64,000 bases of DNA from a virus. The stretch covers positions 25,661-89,660 of the IMG/VR virus record IMGVR_UViG_3300042385_000896; one strand, written 5' to 3'. The translations under genes and the position numbers were made by a program. Every line of letters begins with the position of its first letter. Position 1 is the first letter of the stretch. A model generated the notes under the pieces. The model saw nothing but the letters and a program-made list of their open reading frames with translations. It ran no database searches and had not been told where the DNA came from. Positions 1-10,085 of this stretch are shown here, in pieces.

Positions 1-3000
1 CATTAGTTCCTGAAGTACCCGAAGAACCTGACGTTCCACTTGTTCCCGATGAACCACTTGTACCTGAACTACCGCTAGTTCCTGATGAACCTGAACTTCC
101 TGACGTTCCGCTTGTACCCGCAGTACCTGACGAACCACTAGACCCTGAACTTCCTGATGAACCTGAACTTCCTGATGTTCCACTTGTTCCGCTAGACCCT
201 GAAGAACCGCTTGACCCCGATGTTCCGCTAGTTCCTGATGAACCACTAGTTCCTGACGAACCTGAAGTACCACTTGAACCTGATGTTCCTGAAGAACCCG
301 ATGTTCCTGAAGAACCATCTGTTCCGCTAGTTCCTGACGAACCACTTGAACCTGATGTCCCCGATGAACCTGAACTACCGCTAGTGCCTGATGTACCCGA
401 GCTACCACTTGTTCCTGACGAACCACTTGAACCTGATGACCCGCTTGTACCTGAAGACCCACTTGTTCCACTAGAACCTGATGTCCCACTTGACCCTGAA
501 GTTCCTGATGAGCCACTTGTTCCGCTTGAACCAGATGTACCACTTGTTCCTGATGAACCATTTACACCACTAATACCACTTGAGCCTGAAGTTCCGCTAC
601 TACCATCCGTTCCTGATGAACCATCTGTTCCACTTGTACCTGAACTACCGTCAGTTCCGCTTGTTCCTGAAGTTCCACTTGACCCATCTGTTCCTGATGA
701 ACCATCTGTTCCACTAGTACCTGATGTTCCTGATGAACCATCTGTTCCACTAGTACCTGATGTTCCTGATGAGCCATCCGTACCTGAAGTACCACTAGTT
801 CCTGAAGAACCATCTGTACCACTTGTTCCGCTAGTTCCTGAAGAACCATCAGTTCCGCTAGTTCCTGAAGAACCATCAGTTCCACTTGTACCTGAACTAC
901 CATCAACACCACTTAATCCACTTGAACCTGATGTTCCTGAAGTACCTGAACTACCGCTAGTTCCTGATGAACCTGAACTTCCACTTGTTCCCGATGAACC
1001 ATCAGTACCTGAAGTACCACTAGTTCCCGAAGAACCATCTATTCCTGAAGTTCCTGAAGAACCATCAACACCACTTAATCCGCTTGAACCCGATGTTCCT
1101 GAAGAACCATCAGTTCCGCTTGTTCCTGATGAACCATCGGTTCCACTAGTACCTGATGTTCCTGAAGAGCCGTCTGTACCTGAAGTTCCTGAAGAACCGT
1201 CTGTTCCTGATGTTCCTGAAGAACCGTCTGTTCCTGAAGTTCCACTTGTTCCTGAAGAACCATCGGTTCCACTTGTTCCTGAAGAACCATCGGTTCCACT
1301 AGTACCTGATGTTCCTGAAGAGCCGTCTGTACCTGAAGTACCACTACTTCCTGAAGAACCATCAGTTCCCGAACTTCCGCTAGTTCCTGAAGAGCCGTCT
1401 GTACCTGATGTACCGCTAGTTCCTGAAGAGCCGTCTGTACCTGATGTACCACTAGTTCCTGAAGAACCATCAGTTCCTGAACTCCCACTAGTCCCTGAAG
1501 AACCATCTGTTCCGCTTGTTCCTGAAGAACCATCTGTTCCTGAAGTACCTGAACTTCCACTTGTTCCTGAAGAACCATCTGTTCCGCTTGTTCCTGAAGA
1601 ACCGTCAACACCACTTAATCCACTTGAACCTGATGTTCCACTACTCCCATTAGTTCCACTTGTTCCTGAACTACCATCTGTTCCTGAAGTTCCACTAGTA
1701 CCTGAAGAGCCATCTGTTCCCGAAGTTCCTGAAGAACCATCTGTTCCTGATGAACCATCTGTTCCGCTAGTTCCTGATGAACCATCTGTTCCACTAGTAC
1801 CTGAAGTACCTGATGAACCATCTGTTCCGCTAGTGCCTGAAGAACCGTCAGTTCCGCTTGTTCCTGAACTACCATCCGTACCGCTTGTTCCTGAACTACC
1901 ATCAGTCCCACTTGTTCCTGACGAACCACTTGTTCCTGATGAACCATCTGTTCCTGAAGAACCACTGGTCCCCGATGAACCGTTAGTACCGCTTGTTCCT
2001 GATGAACCATTCACACCACTAATACCACTTGAACCTGACGAGCCATCTGTCCCGCTAGTTCCTGAAGAACCGTCAGTACCACTTGTTCCTGAACTTCCTG
2101 AAGAACCGCTAGTCCCTGAAGAACCATCCGTTCCACTTGTTCCTGAAGAACCATCTGTACCTGAACTTCCACTAGTTCCTGAACTTCCACTAGTTCCTGA
2201 AGAACCATCTGTTCCTGAACTACCGTCAGTTCCGCTAGTTCCTGAAGAACCATCAACACCACTTAATCCACTTGAACCCGAGGTTCCTGAACTACCATCT
2301 GTCCCACTTGTACCTGATGTACCGCTAGTTCCTGAAGAGCCGTCTGTACCTGATGTACCACTAGTTCCTGAAGAACCATCAGTTCCTGAACTCCCACTAG
2401 TCCCTGAAGAACCGTCAGTTCCGCTTGTACCTGAAGAACCATCAACACCGCTTAATCCGCTTGACCCCGATGTTCCTGAAGAACCATCAGTTCCGCTAGT
2501 TCCTGAACTACCGTCAGTACCCGAACTTCCACTTGTTCCCGATGACCCATCTGTTCCTGAAGTACCTGATGAACCATCTGTCCCTGAAGTACCTGAAGAA
2601 CCATCTGTTCCACTAGTACCTGAACTACCATCTGTTCCACTTGTTCCTGAGGAACCGCCTGAACCTGAAGAACCGCTTGTACCAGAACTTCCACTTGTAC
2701 CTGAAGAACCATCAGTACCCGAACTTCCACTTGTACCTGAAGAACCATCAGTTCCGCTTGTTCCTGAAGAACCATCAGTACCGCTAGTTCCTGAAGAACC
2801 ACTTGACCCCGATGTTCCTGAAGTACCTGAACTACCGTCAGTACCGCTAGTTCCTGATGAACCATCTGTTCCTGAAGTACCTGAACTTCCACTTGTTCCT
2901 GAAGAACCATCTGTTCCTGAAGTACCTGAAGAACCATCAACACCACTTAATCCACTTGAACCTGATGTTCCACTTGTTCCTGAAGAACCATCTGTTCCGC

Positions 3001-4850
3001 TTGTTCCACTAGTACCTGAAGAACCATCAGTTCCGCTTGTTCCTGAAGAACCATCAGTACCGCTAGTTCCTGAAGAACCGTCTGTTCCGCTTGTTCCTGA
3101 AGAACCGTCAACACCACTTAATCCACTTGAACCTGATGTTCCACTTGTTCCCGATGACCCATCTGTTCCGCTAGTTCCACTTGTTCCTGATGAACCATCT
3201 GTTCCGCTAGTTCCTGAAGAACCGTTAGTACCACTAGTTCCTGATGAACCATCTGTTCCTGAACTACCGCTTGTCCCTGATGAACCATCTGTTCCGCTTG
3301 TTCCTGAAGAACCTGACGTACCATTAGTTCCGTTAACACCACTAATTCCACTTGAACCCGAGGTACCACTTGAACCATCGGTACCACTTGTTCCTGAACT
3401 ACCGTCAGTTCCACTTGTTCCTGAAGAACCATCAGTTCCTGAAGTACCTGAACTCCCACTTGTTCCTGAAGAACCGCTAGTCCCTGAAGAACCATCCGTT
3501 CCACTTGTTCCTGAAGAACCATCTGTTCCTGAACTTCCGCTTGTTCCTGAACTACCGTCAGTTCCGCTAGTTCCTGATGAACCATCTGTTCCTGAACTAC
3601 CGTCAGTTCCACTTGTTCCTGAAGAACCATCAACACCACTTAATCCGCTTGAACCCGAAGTGCCTGAACTTCCGTCAGTTCCACTTGTTCCTGATGAACC
3701 ATCTGTTCCTGAACTTCCGCTAGTTCCTGATGAACCATCTGTTCCTGAAGTTCCTGAACTACCGTCAGTTCCGCTTGTACCTGAACTACCATCTGTACCA
3801 CTTGAGCCCGATGTTCCTGAAGAACCATCTGTTCCACTAGTTCCTGATGAACCATCTGTTCCTGAACTACCGTCAGTACCGCTTGTTCCTGAAGAACCGT
3901 CAATACCACTAGTTCCTGAACTACCGTCAGTTCCACTTGTACCTGAACTACCGTCAGTTCCACTTGTACCTGAACTACCATTGGTACCACTTGTTCCGCT
4001 TGAGCCCGATGTTCCTGAAGAACCATCTGTTCCTGATGTTCCTGAAGACCCACTATTTCCTGACGTACCTGAACTACCATCGGTCCCACTAATACCTGAA
4101 GTCCCTGAAGAACCATTAACACCACTTATACCACTAGACCCTGAAGTTCCCGAAGAACCATCAGCACCTGAAGTTCCCGAACTACCGTCAGTTCCTGAAG
4201 TTCCTGAAGAACCGTCAATCCCACTTGTTCCTGAAGAACCTGACGTTCCTGAAGAACCGTCAGTCCCACTTGTTCCTGAACTACCATCAGTACCTGAAGT
4301 ACCTGATGAACCATCAGTACCCGAACTTCCACTAGTCCCTGAAGAGCCGTTAGTCCCTGAAGAGCCGTTAGTCCCTGAAGAGCCGTTAGTTCCTGAAGAA
4401 CCACTACTACCAGAAGAACCACTACTACCTGACGTACCCGATGTTCCTGATGAACCACTTTCACCCGAAGAACCCGATGAACCCGATGAACCGTTAGTTC
4501 CTGAAGAACCGTTAGTTCCTGAAGAACCGTTAGTTCCTGAAGAACCACTACTACCAGAAGAACCACTTGAACCTGAACTTCCTGATGAACCACTTGAACC
4601 TGAACTTCCTGATGAACCACTTGTTCCACTAGAACCTGATATTCCTGAAGTACCACTTGAACCTGATGTTCCTTTAGTTCCTGAACTACCCGAAGAACCG
4701 CTACTTCCTGATGTTCCACTACTTCCTGAAGAACCACTTAAACCTGAAGTACCATTTTGACCACTTGAACCTGACGAACCATTAACACCACTTGTTCCTG
4801 ATGAACCATTAACACCACTTGTTCCTGCAGTACCTGAAGTACCAGCAAGG
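1..4850. repeat. Long degenerate tandem repeat encoding Gly-X-Y triplets
   Basis: About 4.85 kb of 9-bp-based, imperfect tandem repeat. On the plus strand it reads as variants of CCTGAAGAACCATCTGTTCC. Units differ mainly at third codon positions, so the protein is more conserved than the DNA. A higher-order unit containing CAACACCACTTAATCCACTT occurs near 904, 1069, 1609, 2251, 2443, 2938, 3109 and 3631. The array is a likely site of slippage and recombination that changes fibre length, and a likely site of assembly error. Confidence 0.9.
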
Positions 4851-5002
4851 GATAGAGCATCCGCAATTTGTTGGATACTTGCTTTATATGATGAACCTGC
4901 GGGGTTTTGTGATGTATCACCCGTAATGACAATGTGTACAATGTCATCTGGAGATACTATCGGAGCTTGGGTTCTGTCGGTCAGTCTTTGATAATTCGGC
5001 AT
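1..5002 (-). CDS. Giant collagen-like tail/fibre protein (3' end outside window)
   Basis: The minus-strand frame from the ATG at 5002 stays in one register to the left edge, giving at least 1,666 codons with no stop at the places I checked. The first ~50 residues form a short N-terminal domain (MPNYQRLTDR..., DDIVHIVITGDTS, GSSYKASIQQIADAL). After that the protein is almost entirely Gly-X-Y triplets, mostly GTS, GSS, GTD, GVN and GLS. A composite block reading GSSGLSGVDG recurs about every 170-650 bp. Phage collagen-like repeats usually form trimeric fibre shafts. The repeat leaves other frames open too, but only this one has a non-repetitive start domain and a late-type promoter (5020-5027). 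The C-terminal, probably receptor-binding, end is not seen. Confidence 0.88.
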   Translation of the reverse strand, partial: MPNYQRLTDRTQAPIVSPDDIVHIVITGDTSQNPAGSSYKASIQQIADALSLAGTSGTAGTSGVNGSSGTSGVNGSSGSSGQNGTSGLSGSSGSSGTSGSSGSSGSSGTKGTSGSSGTSGISGSSGTSGSSGSSGSSGSSGSSGSSGSSGSSGSSGTNGSSGTNGSSGTNGSSGSSGSSGESGSSGTSGTSGSSGSSGSSGSSGTNGSSGTNGSSGTNGSSGTSGSSGTDGSSGTSGTDGSSGTSGTDGSSGTSGSSGTSGIDGSSGTSGTDGSSGTSGADGSSGTSGSSGISGVNGSSGTSGISGTDGSSGTSGNSGSSGTSGTDGSSGTSGSSGTSGTNGSSGTSGTDGSSGTSGTDGSSGTSGIDGSSGTSGTDGSSGTDGSSGTSGTDGSSGTSGSSGTDGSSGTSGTDGSSGTSGTDGSSGTSGSSGTDGSSGTSGTDGSSGTSGSSGLSGVDGSSGTSGTDGSSGTDGSSGTSGTDGSSGTSGSSGTDGSSGTSGTDGSSGTSGSSGTSGSSGTSGTDGSSGTSGTDGSSGTSGTDGSSGTSGSSGISGVNGTNGTSGSSGTSGTDGSSGTSGSSGTDGSSGTSGTNGSSGTSGTDGSSGTSGTSGTDGSSGTSGTSGSSGLSGVDGSSGTSGTDGSSGTSGTDGSSGTSGTDGSSGTSGTSGTDGSSGTSGTSGSSGLSGVDGSSGTSGTDGSSGTSGSSGTSGTDGSSGTSGTDGSSGTSGTSGSSGSSGTSGTDGSSGTSGTDGSSGTSGSSGTDGSSGTSGSSGTSGSSGSGGSSGTSGTDGSSGTSGTDGSSGTSGTDGSSGTSGTDGSSGTSGSSGTDGSSGTSGTDGSSGTSGSSGLSGVDGSSGTSGTDGSSGTSGSSGTDGSSGTSGTSGTDGSSGTSGTSGTSGTDGSSGTSGSSGLSGVDGSSGTSGTDGSSGTDGSSGTSGSSGTSGSSGTDGSSGTSGTDGSSGTSGSSGSSGTSGTDGSSGTSGTDGSSGSSGISGVNGSSGTSGTNGSSGTSGSSGTDGSSGTSGSSGTSGTDGSSGTSGTDGSSGTSGTDGSSGTSGTDGSSGTSGTSGTDGSSGTSGTDGSSGTDGSSGTSGTDGSSGTSGTSGTDGSSGTSGTNGSSGTSGSSGLSGVDGSSGTSGTDGSSGTSGSSGTSGTDGSSGTSGTDGSSGTSGSSGTDGSSGTSGTSGTDGSSGTSGTSGTDGSSGTSGSSGTDGSSGSSGTSGTDGSSGTSGTSGTDGSSGTSGTDGSSGTSGTSGTDGSSGTSGTDGSSGTSGTDGSSGTSGTSGTDGSSGTSGTDGSSGTSGSSGLSGVDGSSGTSGIDGSSGTSGTSGTDGSSGTSGSSGSSGTSGSSGTSGTSGSSGLSGVDGSSGTSGTDGSSGTSGTDGSSGTSGTSGTDGSSGTSGTSGTDGSSGTSGTSGTDGSSGTSGTSGTDGSSGTDGSSGTSGTSGTDGSSGTSGTDGSSGTDGSSGTSGSSGISGVNGSSGTSGTSGSSGTSGSSGTSGSSGTSGSSGTSGSSGTSGSSGSSGSSGTSGSSGTSGTSGSSGSSGTSGSSGSSGTSGTDGSSGTSGSSGTSGSSGTSGSSGTSGSSGTSGTSGSSGSSGSSGTSGTSGSSGSSGSSGSSGSSGTAGTSGTSGSSGSSGTSGSSGTSGSSGTSGTSGSSGTSGTN

Positions 5003-5019
5003 CTTTTTAGTCTATATGT

Positions 5020-5027
5020 ATAAATAT
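5020..5027 (-). promoter_or_regulatory. Candidate late promoter of the collagen-like gene
   Basis: The minus strand reads ATATTTAT, with the ATG at 5002. It is one of a set of such motifs found before virion genes in this window. Confidence 0.5.
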
Positions 5028-5049
5028 GAATCTTTTCATAATTTGGTTT

Positions 5050-5352
5050 TTATTGGTCTTCGAATATATAAATATTTGCATCCATGAAAATAAAGATTTC
5101 TCCGTCTTGATAAATCTTACCTTTCTCGTCACAATAAATTATTCCGAACTTTTCGCACCCCAAAGAGTCTATGATTTTTATTCCAACGGCGGGGGCTGAA
5201 TTGAATGTGGTTGGTAGTACAATAGATATTGATGGAGGTACTTGAGTGTTAATAGTTGAAATTAAAACACATTGATTCCCATACACATCACACGCATATA
5301 AATCATACGGTAATGTAACTCCAGAAACTCCAGTAATCTCAATTTGTGTCAT
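5050..5352 (-). CDS. Small hypothetical virion-region protein (100 aa)
   Basis: I do not recognise this family. The 100-residue product is beta-rich with scattered cysteines (YACDVYGNQC, LGCEKFGIIYC) and no membrane segment. It lies between the collagen-like fibre gene and a LamG-type protein, all on minus, so a role as a small fibre or adhesin component is inferred from position only. The weaker late-type motif ATTTATT lies just upstream of the ATG. Confidence 0.6.
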   Translation of the reverse strand: MTQIEITGVSGVTLPYDLYACDVYGNQCVLISTINTQVPPSISIVLPTTFNSAPAVGIKIIDSLGCEKFGIIYCDEKGKIYQDGEIFIFMDANIYIFEDQ

Positions 5353-5396
5353 ATTGAATAAATAGTTAGTATTTACTTTAACTCTTTTTTAAAACA

Positions 5397-5424
5397 AAAA
5401 ATCCCCCAAGGGTTGGAGGACTTT
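5397..5424 (-). terminator. Rho-independent terminator after the 5444-6478 gene
   Basis: On the minus strand the hairpin TCCTCC-AACCCTT-GGGGGA is followed by TTTTTTGTTTT. It sits about 20 bp after the stop of the LamG-type gene and separates it from the gene at 5352. Confidence 0.75.
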
Positions 5425-5443
5425 ATTTATGTTTTTATAGTTA

Positions 5444-6478
5444 TTAATAAGGAGTGTCAGAACTACGTGTTATTGCCCCAACAATAACGGTACTACCTAA
5501 ATTACTAAGGTCTTGTTGAAAAGAGGGTGAATTTAATGAGTCAATTAAAAGAACACAGTCACCATCATTAATTTGATTAGTGGACGCACCTCCGTAAGGA
5601 TTTGCACCTTGTATTGGTAATAATGAACTTTTGGGGGTTGTAAACCCACTTGTATATACAATATTTCTACATATCCTTATATCAGTAAGTTTCGCATCTA
5701 AAAAATTACTACTCGATAGTAAAGAGCCAAAATAAATTAAACCAATAGTGTTACTAATCAGAGTGTTAGGTATTCCAACGGCAGTTTTGTCATTACCATC
5801 AAAATAGACTTTAACTTGACCATTGTCACATGTAATTGCAATGTGTTGCCAAACATTTGTTGACAATGGTAGAGATATCGCATTACCAGTGGATAATCCG
5901 TGAAGACAACTATCTGATGGGTCAATATATAAATTTAAATCACCACCACCAAATGAAGCACTTTGACTAAATATGTATTGGTTACTACCTGTTGATACTG
6001 GATTTCCAAAATACCAAAATTCAATTGTAAAGAATTCATTAACTGTACCAATATGAGTAGGAATAATCCTTGCCGTATTAGAACTATTTGGAAATATTAA
6101 CGAACCTGGATTTACTTCCCAAGAAGACCAATGTCCAAAACCGTTCATCCAAATATACGCCTCGTCACCTGTTGTGTAAGTTTTACTACTAACAAATCCC
6201 GCCTTTTCAACAAATGAAATTTCATTTAACGACAACGACCTCCAAAATCCTACATACGCAGAAATCCCTAACGGATTTGGTTGTGTTCCTGTTGGAACTG
6301 AGTGAGCGATTACATACCCAAGGTCTTCATCGGGTCCGTTCCACCATTGAATTCCACCTGGTTGTAATGTGTAGTCTTGGTCGTCAACCCCAATAGTTAA
6401 TGTACTATTAAATACTCGGATAGCCCCATTGATTAGTGATAATGTTGGATTATATGCAAATGGTCTTGATGTTGACAT
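5444..6478 (-). CDS. LamG/concanavalin-like tail protein (344 aa)
   Basis: Residues ~125-300 look like a laminin-G/concanavalin A-like jelly roll: FFTIEFWYFGN, then NVWQHIAITCDNGQVKVYFDG, then LTDIRICRNIVYTSGFTTP, the usual WxHIAxxxxxGxxxxYxDG pattern followed by the terminal strand. The first ~120 residues lack a motif I recognise. Such domains in tail proteins commonly bind host surface glycans. It lies with other fibre genes on minus, has its own late-type motif upstream (6496-6503) and a terminator downstream. Exact ligand and position in the virion are unknown. Confidence 0.8.
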   Translation of the reverse strand: MSTSRPFAYNPTLSLINGAIRVFNSTLTIGVDDQDYTLQPGGIQWWNGPDEDLGYVIAHSVPTGTQPNPLGISAYVGFWRSLSLNEISFVEKAGFVSSKTYTTGDEAYIWMNGFGHWSSWEVNPGSLIFPNSSNTARIIPTHIGTVNEFFTIEFWYFGNPVSTGSNQYIFSQSASFGGGDLNLYIDPSDSCLHGLSTGNAISLPLSTNVWQHIAITCDNGQVKVYFDGNDKTAVGIPNTLISNTIGLIYFGSLLSSSNFLDAKLTDIRICRNIVYTSGFTTPKSSLLPIQGANPYGGASTNQINDGDCVLLIDSLNSPSFQQDLSNLGSTVIVGAITRSSDTPY

Positions 6479-6495
6479 AGTTTTTTTTTTATTTA

Positions 6496-6503
6496 ATAAA
6501 TAT
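6496..6503 (-). promoter_or_regulatory. Candidate late promoter of the LamG-type gene
   Basis: The minus strand reads ATATTTAT 17 bp upstream of the ATG at 6478. Confidence 0.5.
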
Positions 6504-6535
6504 CTTTTATTTTTATTTTATTCTTAAACTTAATA

Positions 6536-7033
6536 TTATAAACCAATTGTTGGTGTTACACAAGGGGTGCGAGTTAATGTTGGTGTTGGTCTTGGAGCAC
6601 GAGTTGGTTTTGGGGTTGGTGTTGGGGTGGCGCAAGGGTCAAAAGTAGGGGTTGGTGTTGGGTGTAGTGTTGGAGTTGGTGTTTTGGTTGGTTTAGGCGT
6701 TTTAGTTGGTTGTGGGGGGCAAGGAGTGTCTGTTGGTGTTGGTGTTGGCGTACTTGTAGGAATAGGAGTTGGGGTACTTGTAGGTGTTGGTGTAGGTGTT
6801 GGTGATGGAATTGGTCTAACAACAGTTAAGAAGTTAGGGCAGTCAGAATTAATAACTAATATAGTATAAACACCATAAACCTCTCTTGGGGGAGTTAATA
6901 AGTTAGGTTCAAATAAAAAAGGTAATAATACATCACCTAAATTAATAGCGTCCATACTGTTGTCAGGTTTAAAAACAACATTAGCAATTTGACCATTATA
7001 ATTGATACTAGATATTACAATTGTTTCATTCAT
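6536..7033 (-). CDS. Pro/Thr-repeat tail protein (165 aa)
   Basis: The N-terminal ~75 residues form a compact beta-rich domain ([21 protein letters not shown]...). The rest is a Pro-Thr-Pro repeat tail interrupted by basic residues ([21 protein letters not shown]). Such tails are extended and flexible. The start overlaps the stop of the 1001-aa gene upstream by 4 bp, so the two are translationally coupled. The C-terminal tail could be a stalk or tether, and its threonines are possible O-glycosylation sites (inference). Confidence 0.75.
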   Translation of the reverse strand: MNETIVISSINYNGQIANVVFKPDNSMDAINLGDVLLPFLFEPNLLTPPREVYGVYTILVINSDCPNFLTVVRPIPSPTPTPTPTSTPTPIPTSTPTPTPTDTPCPPQPTKTPKPTKTPTPTLHPTPTPTFDPCATPTPTPKPTRAPRPTPTLTRTPCVTPTIGL

Positions 7034-10000
7034 ATACTTAAATTATTTGGGTCACAATCACAATTGATATCAACAACTGTTACAGTTCCTCCACCATTAA
7101 GTTTAATTACATTGATGGCACATTTATAAGTTATGGTAACATATAATGGTACATCAATAACTTCGACAGTATTATCACAATATAAAATTTGATACGTTGA
7201 ACCAGTTCCAGGTCCAAATCCACTATATAATTGGAATGTTTTGCAACAAGATGAACAATCTCCAATAACCGTATACGTCAGAAAATTTATATGCTGTATT
7301 CCTGCACCGCCTCCATATAGACAACTACCTATAATATTTGGTAGTGGTACCCAATTATTCATTCCCCCAATTGGTGTAAGACTATTTATAGGAAGATATG
7401 CGAGTGGGTTAGGTAATGGATAATATGTGGACATATCCTCTAAAATCCAATAATTATTTATATTATCCCAAGAAATCCTCATTAATACGGTGGGTGGGGC
7501 GATAGAGTAATAAGTGAAATAATATGATGATTTACCATTAATCTGAGTTGAAGGACTTATATTTGATGGTAATGCAATTGTACCAGTACAATCCGTTAAA
7601 TCATCAATAAAACGAATACACTCTCCAGGTGTATAAACCGTAGGTGTAGGTGTAGGTGTAGGTGTTGGTGTTGAAGTTGGTGTTGAAGTTGGTGTTGAAG
7701 TGTTAGTCGGTGTTGGTGTTGGGGTGTTAGTTGGTGTTGGGGTCGGTGAATATGTGGTTGTAGTTGTTGTTAAATTTGAGGTTGTAGTTGTTGTTGTTAA
7801 ATTTGAGGTTGTAGTTGTTGTCGTTAAATTTGAGGTTGTTGTTGTCGTTGTGGTTAAATTTGTGGTGGTGGTTGTTGTTGTTTCTCCAGATATTTGGTAT
7901 GTAAAGTCGTTAGGTAAACAAACCGATGTCGAGCAGTCAGGACAATCAGGGTTAAACATTCTGAAAGTATTTTTTAATAAATTAAAGTTGTGTTTTACCT
8001 CAGGAGCCGATAATGGGGTAACATACATTCTAAATTGTGAAATGGCACCATCAAAAGTTCCCGCAAAATTCTGTTCAATTAATATATTAGTTTTTAACCC
8101 ATTAAATGTTGTCCCCGATAAATCATTAATTGGGAAATTTTCAGGGTCTTGAATATAAGGTCCGTAAGGTTGCGTCATAGATGAAAAAGTTAAATTTTCT
8201 CTAAGTCCTTGGGTACCTCCACCCCACGATATATTAAATGGAACACCAACTTGTTTTTCTTTGTCGGTATCTAACCCTCTTGGGATAATCTCCTCAAAAT
8301 TTTCAATTGTATGAAATAATTTACCATTAACGTAAATCTTAAGTCTCCCATTTCGATATAATTTATCAATTAACCATTTTTCATTTAATCTAACCAACTC
8401 AATTTGTTCTGATGTTTTACCACCAATTTGAGTGTATGGTATTGTAATTAATGATGTTGCATTATTTGCTAATGATTCTAAATAAAGTTTTTCAGTTATA
8501 TCACCAAGTCCTCCTCGATACCATAAATCACACGTATCTAACCATGTATATCTTTCCCATACCGCATCTACTTGAAACCAATGTTCCTCCTCTAACCACG
8601 CGGGATTCTCTAATAAACATGTAGGGTAAATTGGGGGTGTACAATAATCAACAATAGTGTGTCCTGTAGTGTACGTAATTCCACTTGTTTCACAAGAACC
8701 CGTAGTAACACAGTCTCCTGTGAATTTTAACATTCTAACTCCGATACCAGGATTTTTTGGGTCACCACATAATCTAAAAGATAATGCGTTTGACATAGAA
8801 TCATATATTGGATTTGTTTCACAAGTATTTTCGATTGATGTAAATCCTGTATTACAGTTATAACAAGTTGTGGTTGTTGTACAAACATCACATGATGGTG
8901 TGCAAACAGGTGGTAGTTCACAATCAGGTATTGGCGTTGGAGGGGGTGTTGGTGTTGGTGTTGGGATAATTATAGTGTCGCATATGTGTGTTTGACATTC
9001 CCACCCACAAGTTTCACAAGGGTCTAAATTACAATCACAACCACAAGTAATTTTCTTTTCTGGGTCTCCATTACAACTACTACACCCATAATTAACGTGA
9101 GGGTCATGAATATTATTTACTGACCTTGGCGGATAAACAAATACACATCTACTATCCGTAATTGTTCTATTACAACAAGCACATGTTTGTAGTTGAGTTA
9201 GACCTGATGTTACTCGATTGTACCCCGAAAAACACAATGGACTACCACTGGCGTGGTGATAAAATTTATTTTCAGCTCTAGTTCCAAAATAAAAAAAAGT
9301 ATTCTTATTGTTTGGATAAATTTCATTAAGAGTTGTTTCATTAGGTAATGGAGAATACTCATTGATAAGTCTTGGTTTCAAAACCATTTCAACGGACCAT
9401 CCTTTATTCATTCTTTCAGGAAAAATCTCATAATCAAAACCAAATAATTTATAAAACCCTTGATAAAAACCACCATATAATTCGTGGTATCTACCCTCAA
9501 AAGGGCTTGATTTACTAACCACTTCGTATAAAACGGTTTTATTAAACCCCGAAAATCTTACGTTAGGTAAATTGGTGTGACCTGTAACTTGATGTAACTT
9601 TAATCTTCGGTCGTAATACATTCTATTGAATTTTAAATAATCAGAATATAAACCTTTAGTGAATGTTATCGTTTCACCCGTCATTTGGTTGACTAATCCG
9701 TTGTCAACACCTGTTAACCCAATATCACATGATGTTGATGATGAGTAACAAGTCAAATCATCATTATTTGGATTGTAATAATTTTGAGATACAAAAATAT
9801 TATTATTATTGTATTGTTTATATGAAAGTGTTTGGTTTTGAACACTTAAAGGATTGTTAATGTCAAAATAAACAGGAAGTCGGTTTCCGTATGTTTGTGC
9901 AATCAAATATGGGGAGAAAACAACCTCTTGATTGTAGTCTTGTTCATCTGAGGTCAAAGACATATCATTGGAATCTAAATTAAGTTTTAGAGACCAATTT

Positions 10001-10035
10001 GAGCGGACGTATTGATTTATATTTTGACTTGCCAT
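7030..10035 (-). CDS. Large fibre/adhesin-like virion protein with Cys-rich, Thr-repeat and PT-repeat segments (1001 aa)
   Basis: Three kinds of sequence are visible. A beta-rich N-terminal two-thirds ends in a LamG-like strand pattern ([20 protein letters not shown]). Within it is a cysteine-rich stretch around residues 280-400 with several CxxC pairs, which may bind metal or form disulfides. A low-complexity linker at ~700-790 has runs of six or seven Thr separated by SNL, then PTPTPTN repeats. A separate C-terminal domain of ~190 residues also has cysteines. Overall it looks like a multi-domain adhesin or fibre. No enzyme motif was recognised. A late-type motif precedes the ATG. Confidence 0.8.
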   Translation of the reverse strand: MASQNINQYVRSNWSLKLNLDSNDMSLTSDEQDYNQEVVFSPYLIAQTYGNRLPVYFDINNPLSVQNQTLSYKQYNNNNIFVSQNYYNPNNDDLTCYSSSTSCDIGLTGVDNGLVNQMTGETITFTKGLYSDYLKFNRMYYDRRLKLHQVTGHTNLPNVRFSGFNKTVLYEVVSKSSPFEGRYHELYGGFYQGFYKLFGFDYEIFPERMNKGWSVEMVLKPRLINEYSPLPNETTLNEIYPNNKNTFFYFGTRAENKFYHHASGSPLCFSGYNRVTSGLTQLQTCACCNRTITDSRCVFVYPPRSVNNIHDPHVNYGCSSCNGDPEKKITCGCDCNLDPCETCGWECQTHICDTIIIPTPTPTPPPTPIPDCELPPVCTPSCDVCTTTTTCYNCNTGFTSIENTCETNPIYDSMSNALSFRLCGDPKNPGIGVRMLKFTGDCVTTGSCETSGITYTTGHTIVDYCTPPIYPTCLLENPAWLEEEHWFQVDAVWERYTWLDTCDLWYRGGLGDITEKLYLESLANNATSLITIPYTQIGGKTSEQIELVRLNEKWLIDKLYRNGRLKIYVNGKLFHTIENFEEIIPRGLDTDKEKQVGVPFNISWGGGTQGLRENLTFSSMTQPYGPYIQDPENFPINDLSGTTFNGLKTNILIEQNFAGTFDGAISQFRMYVTPLSAPEVKHNFNLLKNTFRMFNPDCPDCSTSVCLPNDFTYQISGETTTTTTTNLTTTTTTTSNLTTTTTTSNLTTTTTTSNLTTTTTTYSPTPTPTNTPTPTPTNTSTPTSTPTSTPTPTPTPTPTVYTPGECIRFIDDLTDCTGTIALPSNISPSTQINGKSSYYFTYYSIAPPTVLMRISWDNINNYWILEDMSTYYPLPNPLAYLPINSLTPIGGMNNWVPLPNIIGSCLYGGGAGIQHINFLTYTVIGDCSSCCKTFQLYSGFGPGTGSTYQILYCDNTVEVIDVPLYVTITYKCAINVIKLNGGGTVTVVDINCDCDPNNLSI

Positions 10036-10045
10036 CTTTTTTATG

Positions 10046-10053
10046 ATAAATAC
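10046..10053 (-). promoter_or_regulatory. Candidate late promoter of the 1001-aa virion gene
   Basis: The minus strand reads GTATTTAT 10 bp upstream of the ATG at 10035. It is back to back with a plus-strand copy at 10065-10072. Confidence 0.45.
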
Positions 10054-10064
10054 TCTAAATCGAA

Positions 10065-10072
10065 GTATTTAT
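10065..10072 (+). promoter_or_regulatory. Candidate late promoter of the 10086 operon
   Basis: GTATTTAT on the plus strand, 13 bp before the ATG at 10086. With 10046-10053 it forms a divergent late promoter pair. Confidence 0.45.
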
Positions 10073-10085
10073 TGGAAAATGTGTT

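Noticed and set aside
384-4760. Plus-strand 1,458-codon frame rich in Pro-Glu-Pro-Val repeats
   Set aside because: It is the reverse of the collagen-like gene. The 9-bp repeat keeps several frames open. It has no non-repetitive start domain and no promoter, while the minus frame has both.
1-5000. CRISPR-like repeat array
   Set aside because: The units are contiguous coding repeats without unique spacers.
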